Part shown: in pieces, positions 33,767 through 44,656 of the stretch
Position numbering within the stretch: the stretch's first letter is position 1
Layout of the letters: every line of letters begins with the position of its first letter
NCBI GenBank assembly: GCA_017607445.1
Contig: JAEVHH010000003.1
Location: 5,890,001 to 5,954,000, forward strand
Direction of reading: 5' to 3'
DNA: 64,000 nucleotides
Source: Histoplasma ohiense
Lineage: Eukaryota; Ascomycota; Eurotiomycetes; Onygenales; Ajellomycetaceae
Program-made: the position numbers and the translations under genes
The notes under the pieces: generated by a model
The model's input: only the letters and a program-made list of their open reading frames with translations
Database searches by the model: none
Told to the model about the DNA's origin: nothing

Positions 33767-34740
33767 CCTCCCCCACCGTGGCGTTTTCAAGGAGTTACAA
33801 ATCTTATCTGGGAGGTATTTCGGTTCGTTCGCGGATGCTCAAAAACACCAAACATGTTCCTCTCTCGCAAAAAGCGCTGACATGACAGGTTGTGTTGAAC
33901 AGGGTTCTTCTTTTTAAAGCCCGCGGAAATCAAAAAAAAAAATTATGTGAGACCGTTCTCACCTTGGAAGTTCTTTCAAGAAATTGCCTGGTAGATATCT
34001 CATACTCGAGTTTGTCGGACCATTCATTTGTTGGTACTTGCCGCTCGAGGGGTTTACTTTTGTCGGTACAAAGCGGGACGATTTCTTTCCCGAAGCCCAG
34101 ATTTCAGATTTCACTCGTCTCGAGTTGTCGAAATTAATATTTACGTGGCAGACAATGTGAGGATAGTCGTCAGCGACGAGATTCGAGGCTCAGGATCCCG
34201 GAAAACTTTGAGCCAAAAAAAATAAAAAATCAAAATAAGGTGGAGGGGAAGTGAGTGGGTTTTCAGAAACTCTGCGCACGATCTGCCCACCAGTAAATAA
34301 GAAATGGACGTCTTCGGGCTCGATGGAGCAACCCGCTCACATATCCTCTCTCACTCTTCGTTGTGGTTGAACTCTGAATATGGTGAAAGGTCGCTCTAAG
34401 CTTTGACTAGAGCGAATTTTTGGCTGCTCCAGATGGCAGAAGATATCGTTTGGTTGGTTTGGTTCCAGAAGGACACATTGGCCCCATGAGAAATTGGAAA
34501 GATAAGTGATTTCGGTCCCCCGTCTCTAGCTCCCTGATCCAACGGCCTATATTTGAACTTAGCCATAATAACACAGACGTAGCCGCTGATGGCGTATGAT
34601 ATATGGTGCGTTTGGGAGACAGTACGGGCCTGCCCTCCCCGACCCGTTCTGGCTCGAACCAGATACACTCAGCGGAGGGACACATACTAGCATGTATAAT
34701 ATACACCCACTCAGCAGCTACCTATCTCGTCCAAGCTACG

Positions 34741-34743
34741 CTC

Positions 34744-34775
<32 letters not shown>

Positions 34776-34784
34776 TTTTTTTTT
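34741..34784. repeat. CT microsatellite running into a T tract
   Basis: About 13 CT units are followed directly by about 17 T. The strand reading of the complement is A17 then AG repeats. Confidence 0.85.
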
Positions 34785-35779
34785 AACGTAAATGTCCTCA
34801 CTCAAGGCCTTTCTAGCCCATTAAGAAGTGAATGACGCTATCCAGTTACACAGCTCTTTGCATGCGGTGACCTGCTTAACCCTCATCTCGCCTGTGATCG
34901 GAGGACAGATCTCGTTAGGAAGCTACCCAACGTTGCGAAGTTTTATTATTGTATTGTTCCGGACCAAGGCTTGTGGTTGTTTCCGGACTCGGGGGTACAG
35001 GGGGGGTTGGTTTGGTTACCATCCATTGGTGGCCCTGACAAATGGCATGAGGAGAGAGAGGGCGGGAAAAAAAAAAAAAAAGCCTCAGTTTATTTTTGCG
35101 TAGCCGTTCCATCGTATTTGTGGGTGGATTGCCCATGTTGGGGGCCTGTATCATTTGTGTGCTCTTGGGGCAGGGCAATCTTTGAATACGAAGGCGCCAA
35201 TGATGGGAAGAGGCCATGCTACTACATAAATTACGCGGCAACCAACAAGCCCCAAAGCAGATTTGTTCGGCCTGCGGAGCAAAAGAATTACAGGAATAAT
35301 AGACTCGTCTCCGGAAATTCCATTCACCCAGTTCAAACTTGCTAGAATGCATCTAAAGTAGGTGATGGTGATGCTGGAACAGCCATGCACTTCTATTAAT
35401 AAACTACTTCTTTGAACTCGGTAAAATATAAGGATGTCCTCATATAAATATATATAGATATACATGTGTGTGTATATATAGATATAGATATAGCCCCCGC
35501 AAACGAAAGGCAAAAATAAAACCCCGACCCGGACATTCCATATATAAAAGCCGGTTTTTTATCACGATATGTATGTAAGAAGGGAAGATTTTAATTTAAT
35601 TTTTCTTTCTTTCTTTTTTTTTCAAATTTTTTTTTTTTTTTTTTGGAAACTAAGATAACTGATTATTTCTATCCTCTATGGTACAAAAAGTTGGAACCTT
35701 GCTTGAAGACGCCCGTGAGAAGAACGTAGCCAACAGGAAAGTGAAGAAGAAAGGAAAGGAATGCCAATAAAAGTGTGGA

Positions 35780-35784
35780 CCTGG

Positions 35785-35820
<36 letters not shown>
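35780..35820. repeat. Poly-A tract of about 40 bases
   Basis: The longest homopolymer in the window. No transposon body or target-site duplication is visible next to it, so it is not obviously a retroposon tail. Confidence 0.85.
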
Positions 35821-35821
<1 letters not shown>

Positions 35822-36502
35822 AGGAAAAATAAAAGAATCTGCGAATGAGAGGTCATAATATGCACTGGCCAAGTGAGGTAGGCATTTTGCCTAAGGGTCT
35901 CCAGAGACTAGGATGACATATCCTGAAATTATAATGATCTCCTCACAAATATAGTGAAAAGATAGTGAAAGATTTATGTAGAATATGGAATTTGGAAAGA
36001 GAAGGAAATATCAATCAAGGGGAAAAAAAAGAGAGAAAAGGAAAGAAAATAGGAGAAAAATTAGAACGAAAATGAAAATATCCAATTGCATGAATAGGAG
36101 GAGTGAAACTTCAGAAGAGAGAGTCGCTGGAGCCAGGCCAAGACTTGTAATAACCTGAGGGACTGGAATAGCATTTAGAGTGATATATATCCACAGTGCC
36201 ATATCCAAATGTGCTCTCATTATTTCATTGTTGAAATTTGGTGTTTGCTTGGTGCCACACCACGTCAATGGAAGGTGCGCAATTGAGCAAGAGAAGGGTC
36301 AGAAAATACACAACAATGAAAGTTGAAACCATCAAGGCAGTTAACCAAAAAAATGTCTTATTTCTCTCTCGGTGCTTCTCATTAGCCTATCTTACAGGTG
36401 CCAAAATTTGGGGCGAGCACTGGCAAAGAGACGAGATTCAAAAATGCATTGAAGGAATAACTTAAAAATAATATGGGAGAAAGAGAAGAAATGGGTATCA
36501 GC

Positions 36503-38794
36503 TCATTTAAACGTGTGTTTCAGGTTTCTCCAAGATGTAGGTAATGGGGTTGTCGCCCGAGCAGTGGAGAGGCTATTGGATCCAGATTGGGCGTTCCCCC
36601 TACTAGCCAGCATTGAAAGTCGGTCCTTTTCTTCCCTGATTGCGGTCCTACGGGCGGCACGAAGCTCCTCGACGCGGGCTTGGGTCAGCCTGAATCGCCG
36701 CGTGAAACACTCGTCTACCAGAGCACTCGCATCTATAAGTTTTTTTGGTGTAGATTGCACCACCTGGAAAATCTCCATCGGGTCGCTGAGACTGAGTATT
36801 TCCTTTTCGCTGCTCTTGAAAATTGCCAAAGCGACTCTGAAAAAGGTTCTAGACCCTTCATAGAAGAAAATATCCCATACGCGCAGCGTAGTTTCAAGTG
36901 GTAGACTGCCGATGTACAGAGACATCAACCAGCTCGTTAGGCCAAGAGTAATGTCGGGCAGTCGTGTTTTGGTGTTGATTGGTGGAGGTTTAGACTTGGG
37001 AGTGGTCGGCGTTGTGCTAGCAACCTTAGTGTATATTGCAGGCATTGAATCTTTCAAAGCCACCATGAGAATCCAGAGATCAATATTTGCGCCTTCAAGG
37101 CTGATCTCATGGGTTCCAGGCAGGTAAGATGATGTGATAATGTCAAGCATCCAAAACGCTTTCTCTTCTGGAAGAAACAGAAGAAGCATCCCCGCAATAA
37201 AATTGAGAGACTGTGTATAGCCGATCTTTGGATTATGCGCAGCAAATGCATACAATACACGGCGCAACGATTGAATGATTTCGGCTTCTGGGGTTTTAGA
37301 GAGATATTTTGGATTACTGCTGCCGCTACCCGGAGAGGAATGGACTCCTGGCTGGGGTATAAGGTCTGGCTTGAAGTGGATGTTATCCGGAAATGTTCTG
37401 TGAAGATCTCGTTCAATATGCTCCTTGTCGTCATTTGATGGTCCATTCATGGTCTGTTCGACTAGCTGGTGATAACGACCACGGAATCTGTGGTAGCGGT
37501 CGTAACCCCCTGCATAGTAAAACCAAGCTGCCCCGCGGTATTCAGGGGGTATACCTCTCCGGATATAGCGTTTGACCTTGGCAGACTTTGGTGGAAAAGT
37601 AGGAGGGTTATCATATGGCAAGCCATATTCCTTTAATAGCCCCTCCCACTTCTGTTTCCGGGTCTCTTGATAAGCAGAATAGGAGCGAAACCAAGTATCG
37701 TAACCACTGGGTGAGATATGGCTTGACGATCTTTGAAAGCCATATTGATCACGTAGGCTAGTTGCAGGAGATCGTGGGGGTGGAACTATACCCGGAAGTG
37801 CAGGAGGTATTACCAACCTCATGGGTTGACGCTGGGAAGAGGCATGTATAGGTTTTATTTCAACTGCTATAGGAGCTTCGGGATGAGCCATGTCACTGTT
37901 TATAGCCTCCTGGAGCTCCATAGACCTTTGACGTTCAGCGACTTGGCTTTCAATCATTGGTACCTCATTCATCGGTGTTCCGGTCGCAGGTGCTTCGTTC
38001 ATCAGGGCCTCAGGTATTTCTCCTACATATGTCGGAGAACCAGTCGCAGGGTCAGGGGGGTCATCAGTAAAGCCATTTAGATACAGTGATATAGCGTCCT
38101 CAACACTCCATCCTCCGTCTATATCAGGTTCTTCTGGCGATAAATCAGTCACAGAACTGTTTTTTGTAACAATGCTGCTTCTTTCTGTACCACTAGTTGG
38201 TTCTGCGCTCGATGCTGTCAAAGCAGATTGCGAACTGGATCGTATTTCATTGTCAATGCGAACGTCTGGCGGATGATAGTGAGGTGGGAAACGTAGCTGA
38301 GCAGGGCCTGAAGTAAACGGGAGCTGATCAAGGCGGAACTGCGAATGTTGCATTGGGCGAATACTCGAAGTTGACGCGGTAGATTTTAGACCAATTCGAG
38401 GGTTCCCATTATGTAGTGCTGGTCGCCTCCTTTCCATCTCGTTCCTAGAGAGCCATGACGATTGACTATCATGATCAGTGGCCACCTGATACGTCGGTGA
38501 TCGGTAAGTGGGACTAGTATGGCTCGTAGGCGATTGATGAGTTGGAGGGGCATTGGCCATATTGAGGTGACTCGAGGAGGCTTCGGGAATGGTAGGTTGG
38601 TAGGTCGGAGATCTGCCGGGTTGATATGCGCGGTAGGGACTGACAGGGCTGACGGGAGGGCCATTTTGGGGAAGACCGGAAGTGGTAACTTTTGTTAATG
38701 GATGCGGAAACGCGCCATGGCGTTGTTGAGGCCCATTGACATCGTTTCGACTATCGGGAGGATGGTATCTGGCATTTCCATTTTGTGTGACCAT
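36503..38794 (-). CDS. TBC-domain Rab GTPase-activating protein
   Basis: TBC proteins switch off Rab GTPases in vesicle trafficking. A single exon of 763 residues starts at the ATG at 38794. The frame continues upstream to a non-ATG codon at 38875, which I do not use. Residues 1 to about 390 are disordered and Ser/Pro-rich, with QxSPTxxTSPTYRSPTYQ repeats. The TBC domain follows: RRGIPPEYRGAAWFYYAGG, then the Arg-finger motif IERDLHR (about residue 460), then the Gln-finger motif IGYTQSLNFIAGMLL (about 525). EEKAFWMLD and LRVWDIFFYEGSRTFFRVAL come after that. Both catalytic fingers (IxxDxxR and YxQ) are intact, so it should be active. It resembles the Gyp/Msb3-like group, but I cannot name the Rab target. 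The C-terminus has a short coiled stretch (EELRAARRTAIREEKDRLS). Confidence 0.9.
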   Translation of the reverse strand: MVTQNGNARYHPPDSRNDVNGPQQRHGAFPHPLTKVTTSGLPQNGPPVSPVSPYRAYQPGRSPTYQPTIPEASSSHLNMANAPPTHQSPTSHTSPTYRSPTYQVATDHDSQSSWLSRNEMERRRPALHNGNPRIGLKSTASTSSIRPMQHSQFRLDQLPFTSGPAQLRFPPHYHPPDVRIDNEIRSSSQSALTASSAEPTSGTERSSIVTKNSSVTDLSPEEPDIDGGWSVEDAISLYLNGFTDDPPDPATGSPTYVGEIPEALMNEAPATGTPMNEVPMIESQVAERQRSMELQEAINSDMAHPEAPIAVEIKPIHASSQRQPMRLVIPPALPGIVPPPRSPATSLRDQYGFQRSSSHISPSGYDTWFRSYSAYQETRKQKWEGLLKEYGLPYDNPPTFPPKSAKVKRYIRRGIPPEYRGAAWFYYAGGYDRYHRFRGRYHQLVEQTMNGPSNDDKEHIERDLHRTFPDNIHFKPDLIPQPGVHSSPGSGSSNPKYLSKTPEAEIIQSLRRVLYAFAAHNPKIGYTQSLNFIAGMLLLFLPEEKAFWMLDIITSSYLPGTHEISLEGANIDLWILMVALKDSMPAIYTKVASTTPTTPKSKPPPINTKTRLPDITLGLTSWLMSLYIGSLPLETTLRVWDIFFYEGSRTFFRVALAIFKSSEKEILSLSDPMEIFQVVQSTPKKLIDASALVDECFTRRFRLTQARVEELRAARRTAIREEKDRLSMLASRGNAQSGSNSLSTARATTPLPTSWRNLKHTFK

Positions 38795-41243
38795 TGCCAC
38801 CGAGGAAGAGAATACTCGATCTGGACATTTGCTTCGACAATTCGATTGACCTTTGAGGTCGCTTGTCCCCCGCAACGGAAACCAAAAAACAAATTAAAAG
38901 AATGGCAATTAGGTTATGGTAATTATGTACTCGCAAAAATGGATGTAAAGGAGCGTTGGGGACTTTGGCTGAGAAGCTGCGCAGCTGGTCGGGCTGTAGG
39001 AACCCGGAACAAACGGGTGGGAAGAACGGAATAAAGCGCGAAGGGTTCCAGAGTCACAACACCCGCGAGCTTCTCAGGAGCCAGCCAGAGGTCAATTGCA
39101 GAGAAAGGGGTCGTCCCGTCAACCCGGGGACAAGGAAGAATGGAGGAAACGAAGAAGTCGACAGAGGCCAATTCGAGGGCGGCGTCAAAGGAGGTTGAGA
39201 TAGAGTTGTTCTGGTGGGAGTGCTGGAGGCCGAAGCCAGAGCTTGCCTTTCGCTTACCAAGACAGACTAGTTGAGCCAGCTCCAGCCCAGAGCAATTGCG
39301 GCCACTTCCAAGCCTTCACTAACAAGACGGACCGCCAATGATACGAGGCAATGATTCCATTGCCAGCGCCAGCAATGTCTGTGATGATTTCTGTTTTCGG
39401 GAAGTTGCTCATCTCGTAGCCGCTCGCTTTTTTAATTGGCTCGCCAATTACAAAATGGGCGGTGGGATGTCATGGATGCCTTTGAGAGCGGTCATTTTCT
39501 CTCCAACCAACCAGTGGAAAACCACGCAGAAATCTGCTGCTGTGTGATGGCAACATAGCGAAAGCAAAGACCGCGAAAACCGGATTCCTGCATCAATAAT
39601 CAGCATAAATTTATGCACCGCTCATACCTATGAAATAAATAAAACAAAATAAGCAAGCCAGTTGTGCGCTTGAGTTTTCTCTTCTGCTTCGAAAGAGGAC
39701 GCTCACAAAACACCTTCCCCAGGTTAATTGATACGTGCTACTTCAAGGAAGATTGGTCAAAACTTGACCCAGGGCGGTTGAGAGACGAAAATGCAGACAC
39801 TGGAGAGGACAGGGGACGAAAAATTCACCTCCCTAGGTGCATTCCGCAAACTGGTGATCGTCCGACCCGCATCTGATGTGAGTTGTGTTTGGATATTTCG
39901 TATCGTATTTCACCACTTCCTGAGACACTAAATCACATGATATAGTGTGATTAAGACGGGAATACCGATTAGAGAACGCAACCTATCTACCTGCGTGATA
40001 TCTGATTGATTGCTGATAGTATCAAGAATGCTAGCTACCTATCTACCTACCTGCCTACCTGCTCAATATTCAATCAATTGCTGATAGAATCGGGAATTCT
40101 AGATACCCACCTACCTGTCCATCTCACTGCATGATATTCAATTGATTGCTGATGAAATATAGAATGCTAGATAGCTGTCTATCTATCTATCTGCCTATCT
40201 ATCTGCCTACCTACCTGCACGATATCAGATCGACTGCTGATAGAATTTAGAATGCTAGCTAGATAGCTAGCTACCTATCTACCTCCCTACCTTCCAACCA
40301 ACATGGCTGCTCAATATCCAACCAATCTCTATAAGAATAAACATCATCATCTAGCTGCCCACCTACCTGGCAATGCTGGCTTACTAGATGACTACCTGGC
40401 TGCCTACCTACCTATTTATCTACTCACCTGCTTGAATGAATGATCTCTACCAATGATATATATCGATGATCTCTAGCAATGAATTCTAGTGATGACATAT
40501 ATCGATGATGATATATTGGTGATATATATCGATATTAATAATATATGAATATATAGTTGATACATTATTGCAGTGGTTCTGTTGCTTACAAAAAGCTTTA
40601 TAATGTGTAGAAGAATAATGTTGTTATGTACATGTACATGTACAGTACATTAACTAGCTAAGTGAGAACAACACAATAATAGATTGAGTGGCACGTGTCT
40701 GAGGTAGCCGTAGTAATGGCTAACATGATCATATTTATAGGCAAAATCCCTCATAAACTTGATCAGCTGAACATTCGAGAACACCTTCAATAAACGCAAC
40801 ATATTTGCTGGAAATTTGACGAAACCGTCTCACAGAAAATAGTCGATAAGCTTTGCTGTTTTGGCTCTAGGGTCTAGTCGGATCAACACTCAATGATGTC
40901 AACAGCTCTTCCGACACAAAATGACAACATGAAGACAGATCCCCCAACATATAATAGACGGCAAGAAACACATAACTCTAACAATAACAGAGACAGAACA
41001 TGAGATAAGATTCCATCAATGCTATTTGAATGCCATAAATGCATATGTCGGCTTTTGCATGTTGCTAGTAGCAATGTTTTGATGCAATAACATTGTCAGC
41101 TTTGTCAGGTTTGAATGTGGAATAGTGTGTTGCAGCATCATTTTGGCTTGGATGCTCATCCTCCATGCTCAGGTATATGAGGGAGATATAATGACTGCTT
41201 TGCTGACATGCCTACTTCATAGCAACTTTGACAGTATTCGGTT
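38795..41243. other. Intergenic region with TBC promoter, minisatellite and AT-rich DNA
   Basis: About 2.4 kb. The TBC promoter lies in its left part, the degenerate minisatellite at 39981-40354, and a GATGATATAT-type AT-rich repeat zone at 40440-40560. A run of GTACATGTAC is at 40628-40648. No ORF is convincing. Confidence 0.55.
39981..40354. repeat. Degenerate minisatellite, about 68-96 base units
   Basis: At least four units end in a shared CTAG. The ends are at 40034, 40102, 40170, 40258 and about 40354, giving spacings of 68, 68, 88 and 96. Each unit has a CTAC/TATC tetranucleotide block, then a CAATATTCAATCAATTGCTGAT-like core (variants with GATATCAGAT), then AGAATGCTAG. The longer units differ mainly by expansion of the tetranucleotide block. 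Weaker CTACCT blocks continue to about 40440. Confidence 0.8.
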
Positions 41244-42906
41244 TCAGGATGTCTTTGTACTTCTCGGCTGCATCAGGAATGGATGGGATATTAAGTCCTG
41301 TGCTGAAGCACGTTCTTCAGGGAGCCACCTGAATATTTTGCTGAGAAAATCCAACAACAGCCTGTGGTCCTCACCTTCCAGACGCCACTCTCTCGTGTCA
41401 AGCGACTGCTCGGGAATGGGCGTTGCCGCAATCCACTGTCCTAAGATAATTTCAGCTTTAAATCGCTTTCAGGAGATGGACAGATGGTACAAATGGATAC
41501 TAACCTTCATCATCCCAGTACTTGCGGCATTTCTCACTCCGTTGAAGGAAGCTCTGTGGGGGAGGCCCCATGAGGGCAACCATCTCAGCAAGATTTGCTC
41601 ATCATCCAGAATGCGGATTTTAAGGGCATAAAAAAGGCGACCGCCTTCAAATAAATCCCATACCTGCCATATTGTGAGCAGGTATGTACTGGCTCTTGGT
41701 ATGAAAGGATGTTGGGCATATTTTGCGGGTAATAACTTATTTCTGTGGTTAACTTACCATGACTCCAATTGGCCAGATGCCAATCTTGCAGTCCCATTCC
41801 ATCCCTAGTATCACCTCCGGTGCACGATAGAAGTCAGGCATCACATCACCCAGATGCTTTCTTTCGCCAATCCTAGCCCCTCCAAAGTCACAAAGAACTG
41901 GCGTGCCATCGGTTATGGGCATAGAATGGGACCGATAGATGGTACGGTCCCGAAGGACTTTGCGAGCGCTAGGATGATCTAACTCAGATTGCTCGATTTT
42001 GGAAAACACAGAGGGGCTCCGGGCACCTAAAACGATATTGTTAGGCGAGATATCTAAAATGAGAACAAAACTGTCAGCGCAGTCGTATACAAACACACAG
42101 AATACTGAATTAACCTGTTCCAGAGGTGACACAGAATCATACCTGTATGTACAGTACATGTACCGCGCTCAATTGGTGCAGAAGATCTAGACCAATCAGG
42201 ATTAACTGGTAAGTCTGCTGGAGCAGTGCCTTATCCAGCATGCGGTCTGGCTGTGAATTGCAGAACTCACTATAAGTCATCCCCTGAGGCGTAGATAGTA
42301 GGCATCTGTGTTCCCCCCCAGGCCCATAGATGGTGAACTCTCTGATTATGAGTCGGAGGTATCTTTCACCGGGATGTTCAACATCAGCTGCTCGAATATG
42401 TCTCGCTACAGCCACTTCATTGGTTAGACTGGGCAGCGACACCAACTTCCTGTCTGCAGGTGCAGACTTTCAGAGTTAGGTAGTCACCGAACCTAAAGGA
42501 CATCAGATACCTGAACTCGAGGGGCTAACTAGATGTTGTAATCACCAGTCATTTCTCACTTCAAGTCCCGGCAGAGCCATACACTCGAGCCCACTCCAAA
42601 CCCTAGCTTCGCAATGACTTGATATCTAGATTTGAACACATCTCCTAGTCTGACTGGGTAGAAATCTTCGGAATTATAATCTGGGAGCTCCTCTTCTTCT
42701 AATTTCACGTCGTGGGGCAGCAGTTGGTGTGGACTCCGGGTCACAGTTGAGCCGTTTCGAACGAGATGTGAGCTCATGGTTATCGCAGGCGCAGGATGGC
42801 GACGTTCTGAGATAGAAGCGCAACGAGCAGCATGGAAATGATATGGTATCGGATAACAGAATAAGAACGGCCGCAATACGAACCGAAGAGAGGTGCGAAC
42901 GACCAT
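41244..42906 (-). pseudogene. SRPK-like protein kinase, frame-broken
   Basis: The layout is that of the fungal SRPK-like family expanded in Onygenales. Five exon blocks can be placed: 42906-42560, 42492-42143, 42053-41758, 41663-41505 and 41440-41244. Kinase motifs are visible: KLGFGVGSSVWLCRDLK, the LTLKV lysine strand, DISPNNIVLGA, LCDFGGARIG, YRAPEVILGMEWD and IFRWLPEERASAQDL. The frame is broken in three places. One extra base lies after LTLKVCT, near 42442-42447. An 11-base insertion sits just before the catalytic-loop exon end, near 42145-42165. One base is missing after ILDDE, near 41603-41606. In addition, the usual Asp of DIW is Gly (GIW). Two starts are possible (42906, or MSSHLV at 42777). 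Splice sites remain good, which suggests recent loss. Confidence 0.75.
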
Positions 42907-43965
42907 GACTATCAGACTTCAAATCCTACACTCGTAATGTTGAGCTAAGGACCTCTTCCTTGCGGCCTCATAGATTTTTCAGTTCGCGTTTCAAGTATAC
43001 TTTATGGAACAAATCCAGACTGTAATTTGCATTGCTCAACGGGGAACAAATGTTGCAACAGAATTTCTTCTTGTCTTGGAAGGTTGTCCAATCAGTTCCC
43101 TGGAATCCGCCTCGTATTAGACCTCTTTGCATGGCGCTTTGCTTGGAGAGCTGGATAGCCATCTTACCTCACATTTAGTGATCCTGGATCCCCTCAGCAA
43201 CTTTGAAATGCCGACTAATTATGTTACAAGCAACGGGGTTGTCTTTCGTCGCACTCTACCTTGCACTGCACATGTTTCACCAAGAAGAGCAAAATAATGC
43301 CCGGAGTTTTATTTTACTTGATGCCTGTTCAACCTTGAATCCTAACACTACTAGCTATGCAAGTGCAAGTTAATCAACAAGAACATTTGGCACGACTGTG
43401 TAGTTGACAGGATTCCAAGGTTCAGATGCTAATAACATGCTTTGATCGTGGTTTCTGTATCTATCAGGACAGTATATTTACTAAACCCACCCCTCTCTTA
43501 TTCTAACGTATCCATCTGCACGGTAAACTGGCGAAGAATGAAAGAATGGAAAACAAACGCTTGACAACGTGGGTACCGGAATGCAATTCCAAAAACACAA
43601 AAATTTCCTCCCATCAAAGCTGGAGACGATGAACATGAATATGCCGAGGAAACCAAACATGTAGAACGAAAAAAAAATAAATAAATAAAAATTGCATCCC
43701 TAACGAGCCCACAGAAAGTATTGGAGGAGTTGAACAGGAAGCCGAAGAACAAGAACCATGACGCTCACCTCCAACCCACAAGAAAGGAATCAGAACCAAA
43801 CGGCAATGCAAGGAAAAGGAAGCTGAAAACAGATAGTATGGAAATAATAGTAAAAACAATCCAAGCTGCCCGACCCCTCCACCATCTTCGACCGGAAGCA
43901 AGCAATCAGGGAACCTACCCACCGCTCCTATTGGCTCTGCATCTAAAAGATTCTAACCCTCAATT
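42907..43965. other. Intergenic region: kinase pseudogene upstream and E2 3' flank
   Basis: About 1.06 kb. Nothing is recognised. A 64-codon minus ORF at 42968-43162 has no similarity I know and no splice link to the kinase. Confidence 0.5.
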
Positions 43966-44656
43966 CTACTTCCCCGAGGCATACTTCCTCGTCCAGTCTC
44001 TTGCAATCTCATCGAACCTCTTCCGATCATCGCGGTACTGCTCTGCAATGCGGCCCTCGACTGCGTCATCCGGCATCGGCTCGACAAGCAGCTGCCTCGC
44101 GAATTCCAGCACAGCAGCGATCCTAGATGAGGGCTTCCACTCGTCGGACTTAAGCATACCAAGACACATACTTCCCTTGTCATCGTTGGTGACGTTTGGG
44201 TGGTAGATTTTTGTGTCAAAGGAGACCGTCGGCGGCTTGAAAGGATAATCGCTCGGGAGGGAGAGGTTGATGATGAATTTGCCGCCCTATTGAGTAGAGC
44301 GGGGTGTGTGTTGTTGTGAGCCTGGGCAGATAACAGGTGATGTGTGTGTGGAATGATATGCTTGGTCTGGAATCTTCTGCTTTATTGGGTGAACTATTTG
44401 GGCGGAATGCATACATTGTATGGTGAGGATTCAGGGCCCTGCATGTGGACTTTCCAGTTATAAAGGTCTGAGCCATTTGCGAGAGTGACGGATATGCCCG
44501 TCGGTGGCGACTCCATTAACTCATTGAACTCCTATATCGGGCGATTTGGACCCGTCGACACATATATTTAACTTCTTTCGTTCGCAAAATGTGGGGGAGG
44601 GGTTGGCTTAGAGATGAGCAGTGATATACCTTGGCGATACGCTTTTGGCTTCCCAT
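43966..44656 (-). CDS. Ubiquitin-conjugating enzyme E2
   Basis: E2 enzymes carry ubiquitin as a thioester and pass it to substrates with an E3. The three-exon model is 44656-44630, 44531-44415 and 44286-43966, 154 residues, a normal single-domain E2 length. Exon 1 encodes just MGSQKRIAK, followed by EFNELMESPPTGISV, WKVHMQGPESSPYNGGKFII and SLPSDYPFKPPTVSFDTKIY. The HPN motif is at about 77-79. The active-site cysteine is in KGSMCLGML at about residue 89. The end is LLVEPMPDDAVEGRIAEQY and WTRKYASGK. The closest class seems to be a Ubc4/UbcD-like nuclear or cytosolic E2, but the exact subfamily is not decided. Confidence 0.95.

Larger units (their letters stand above)
31346..36502. other. Long gene-poor interval (about 5.2 kb)
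   Basis: It contains the promoters of the ferric reductase (left), flanking DNA of the TBC gene (right) and many simple repeats. These are a CA/GA microsatellite (32277-32312), CAGTAC-based short tandem repeats (about 32536-32583), GTACATGTA runs (33354-33388), CT/T tracts (34741-34784), TA-rich runs (35443-35490) and a T tract (about 35627-35644). There is also an A tract of about 40 bases (35780-35820) and a purine-rich stretch at about 35980-36080. One short ORF (33428-33766, -) is listed separately. Everything else looks non-coding. Confidence 0.5.

Noticed and set aside
35780..35820. Poly-A tract as a retroposon tail
   Set aside because: No element body, no target-site duplication and no coding remnant are next to it.
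38794..38875. N-terminal extension of the TBC protein
   Set aside because: It begins at a TTG codon. The first ATG is at 38794.
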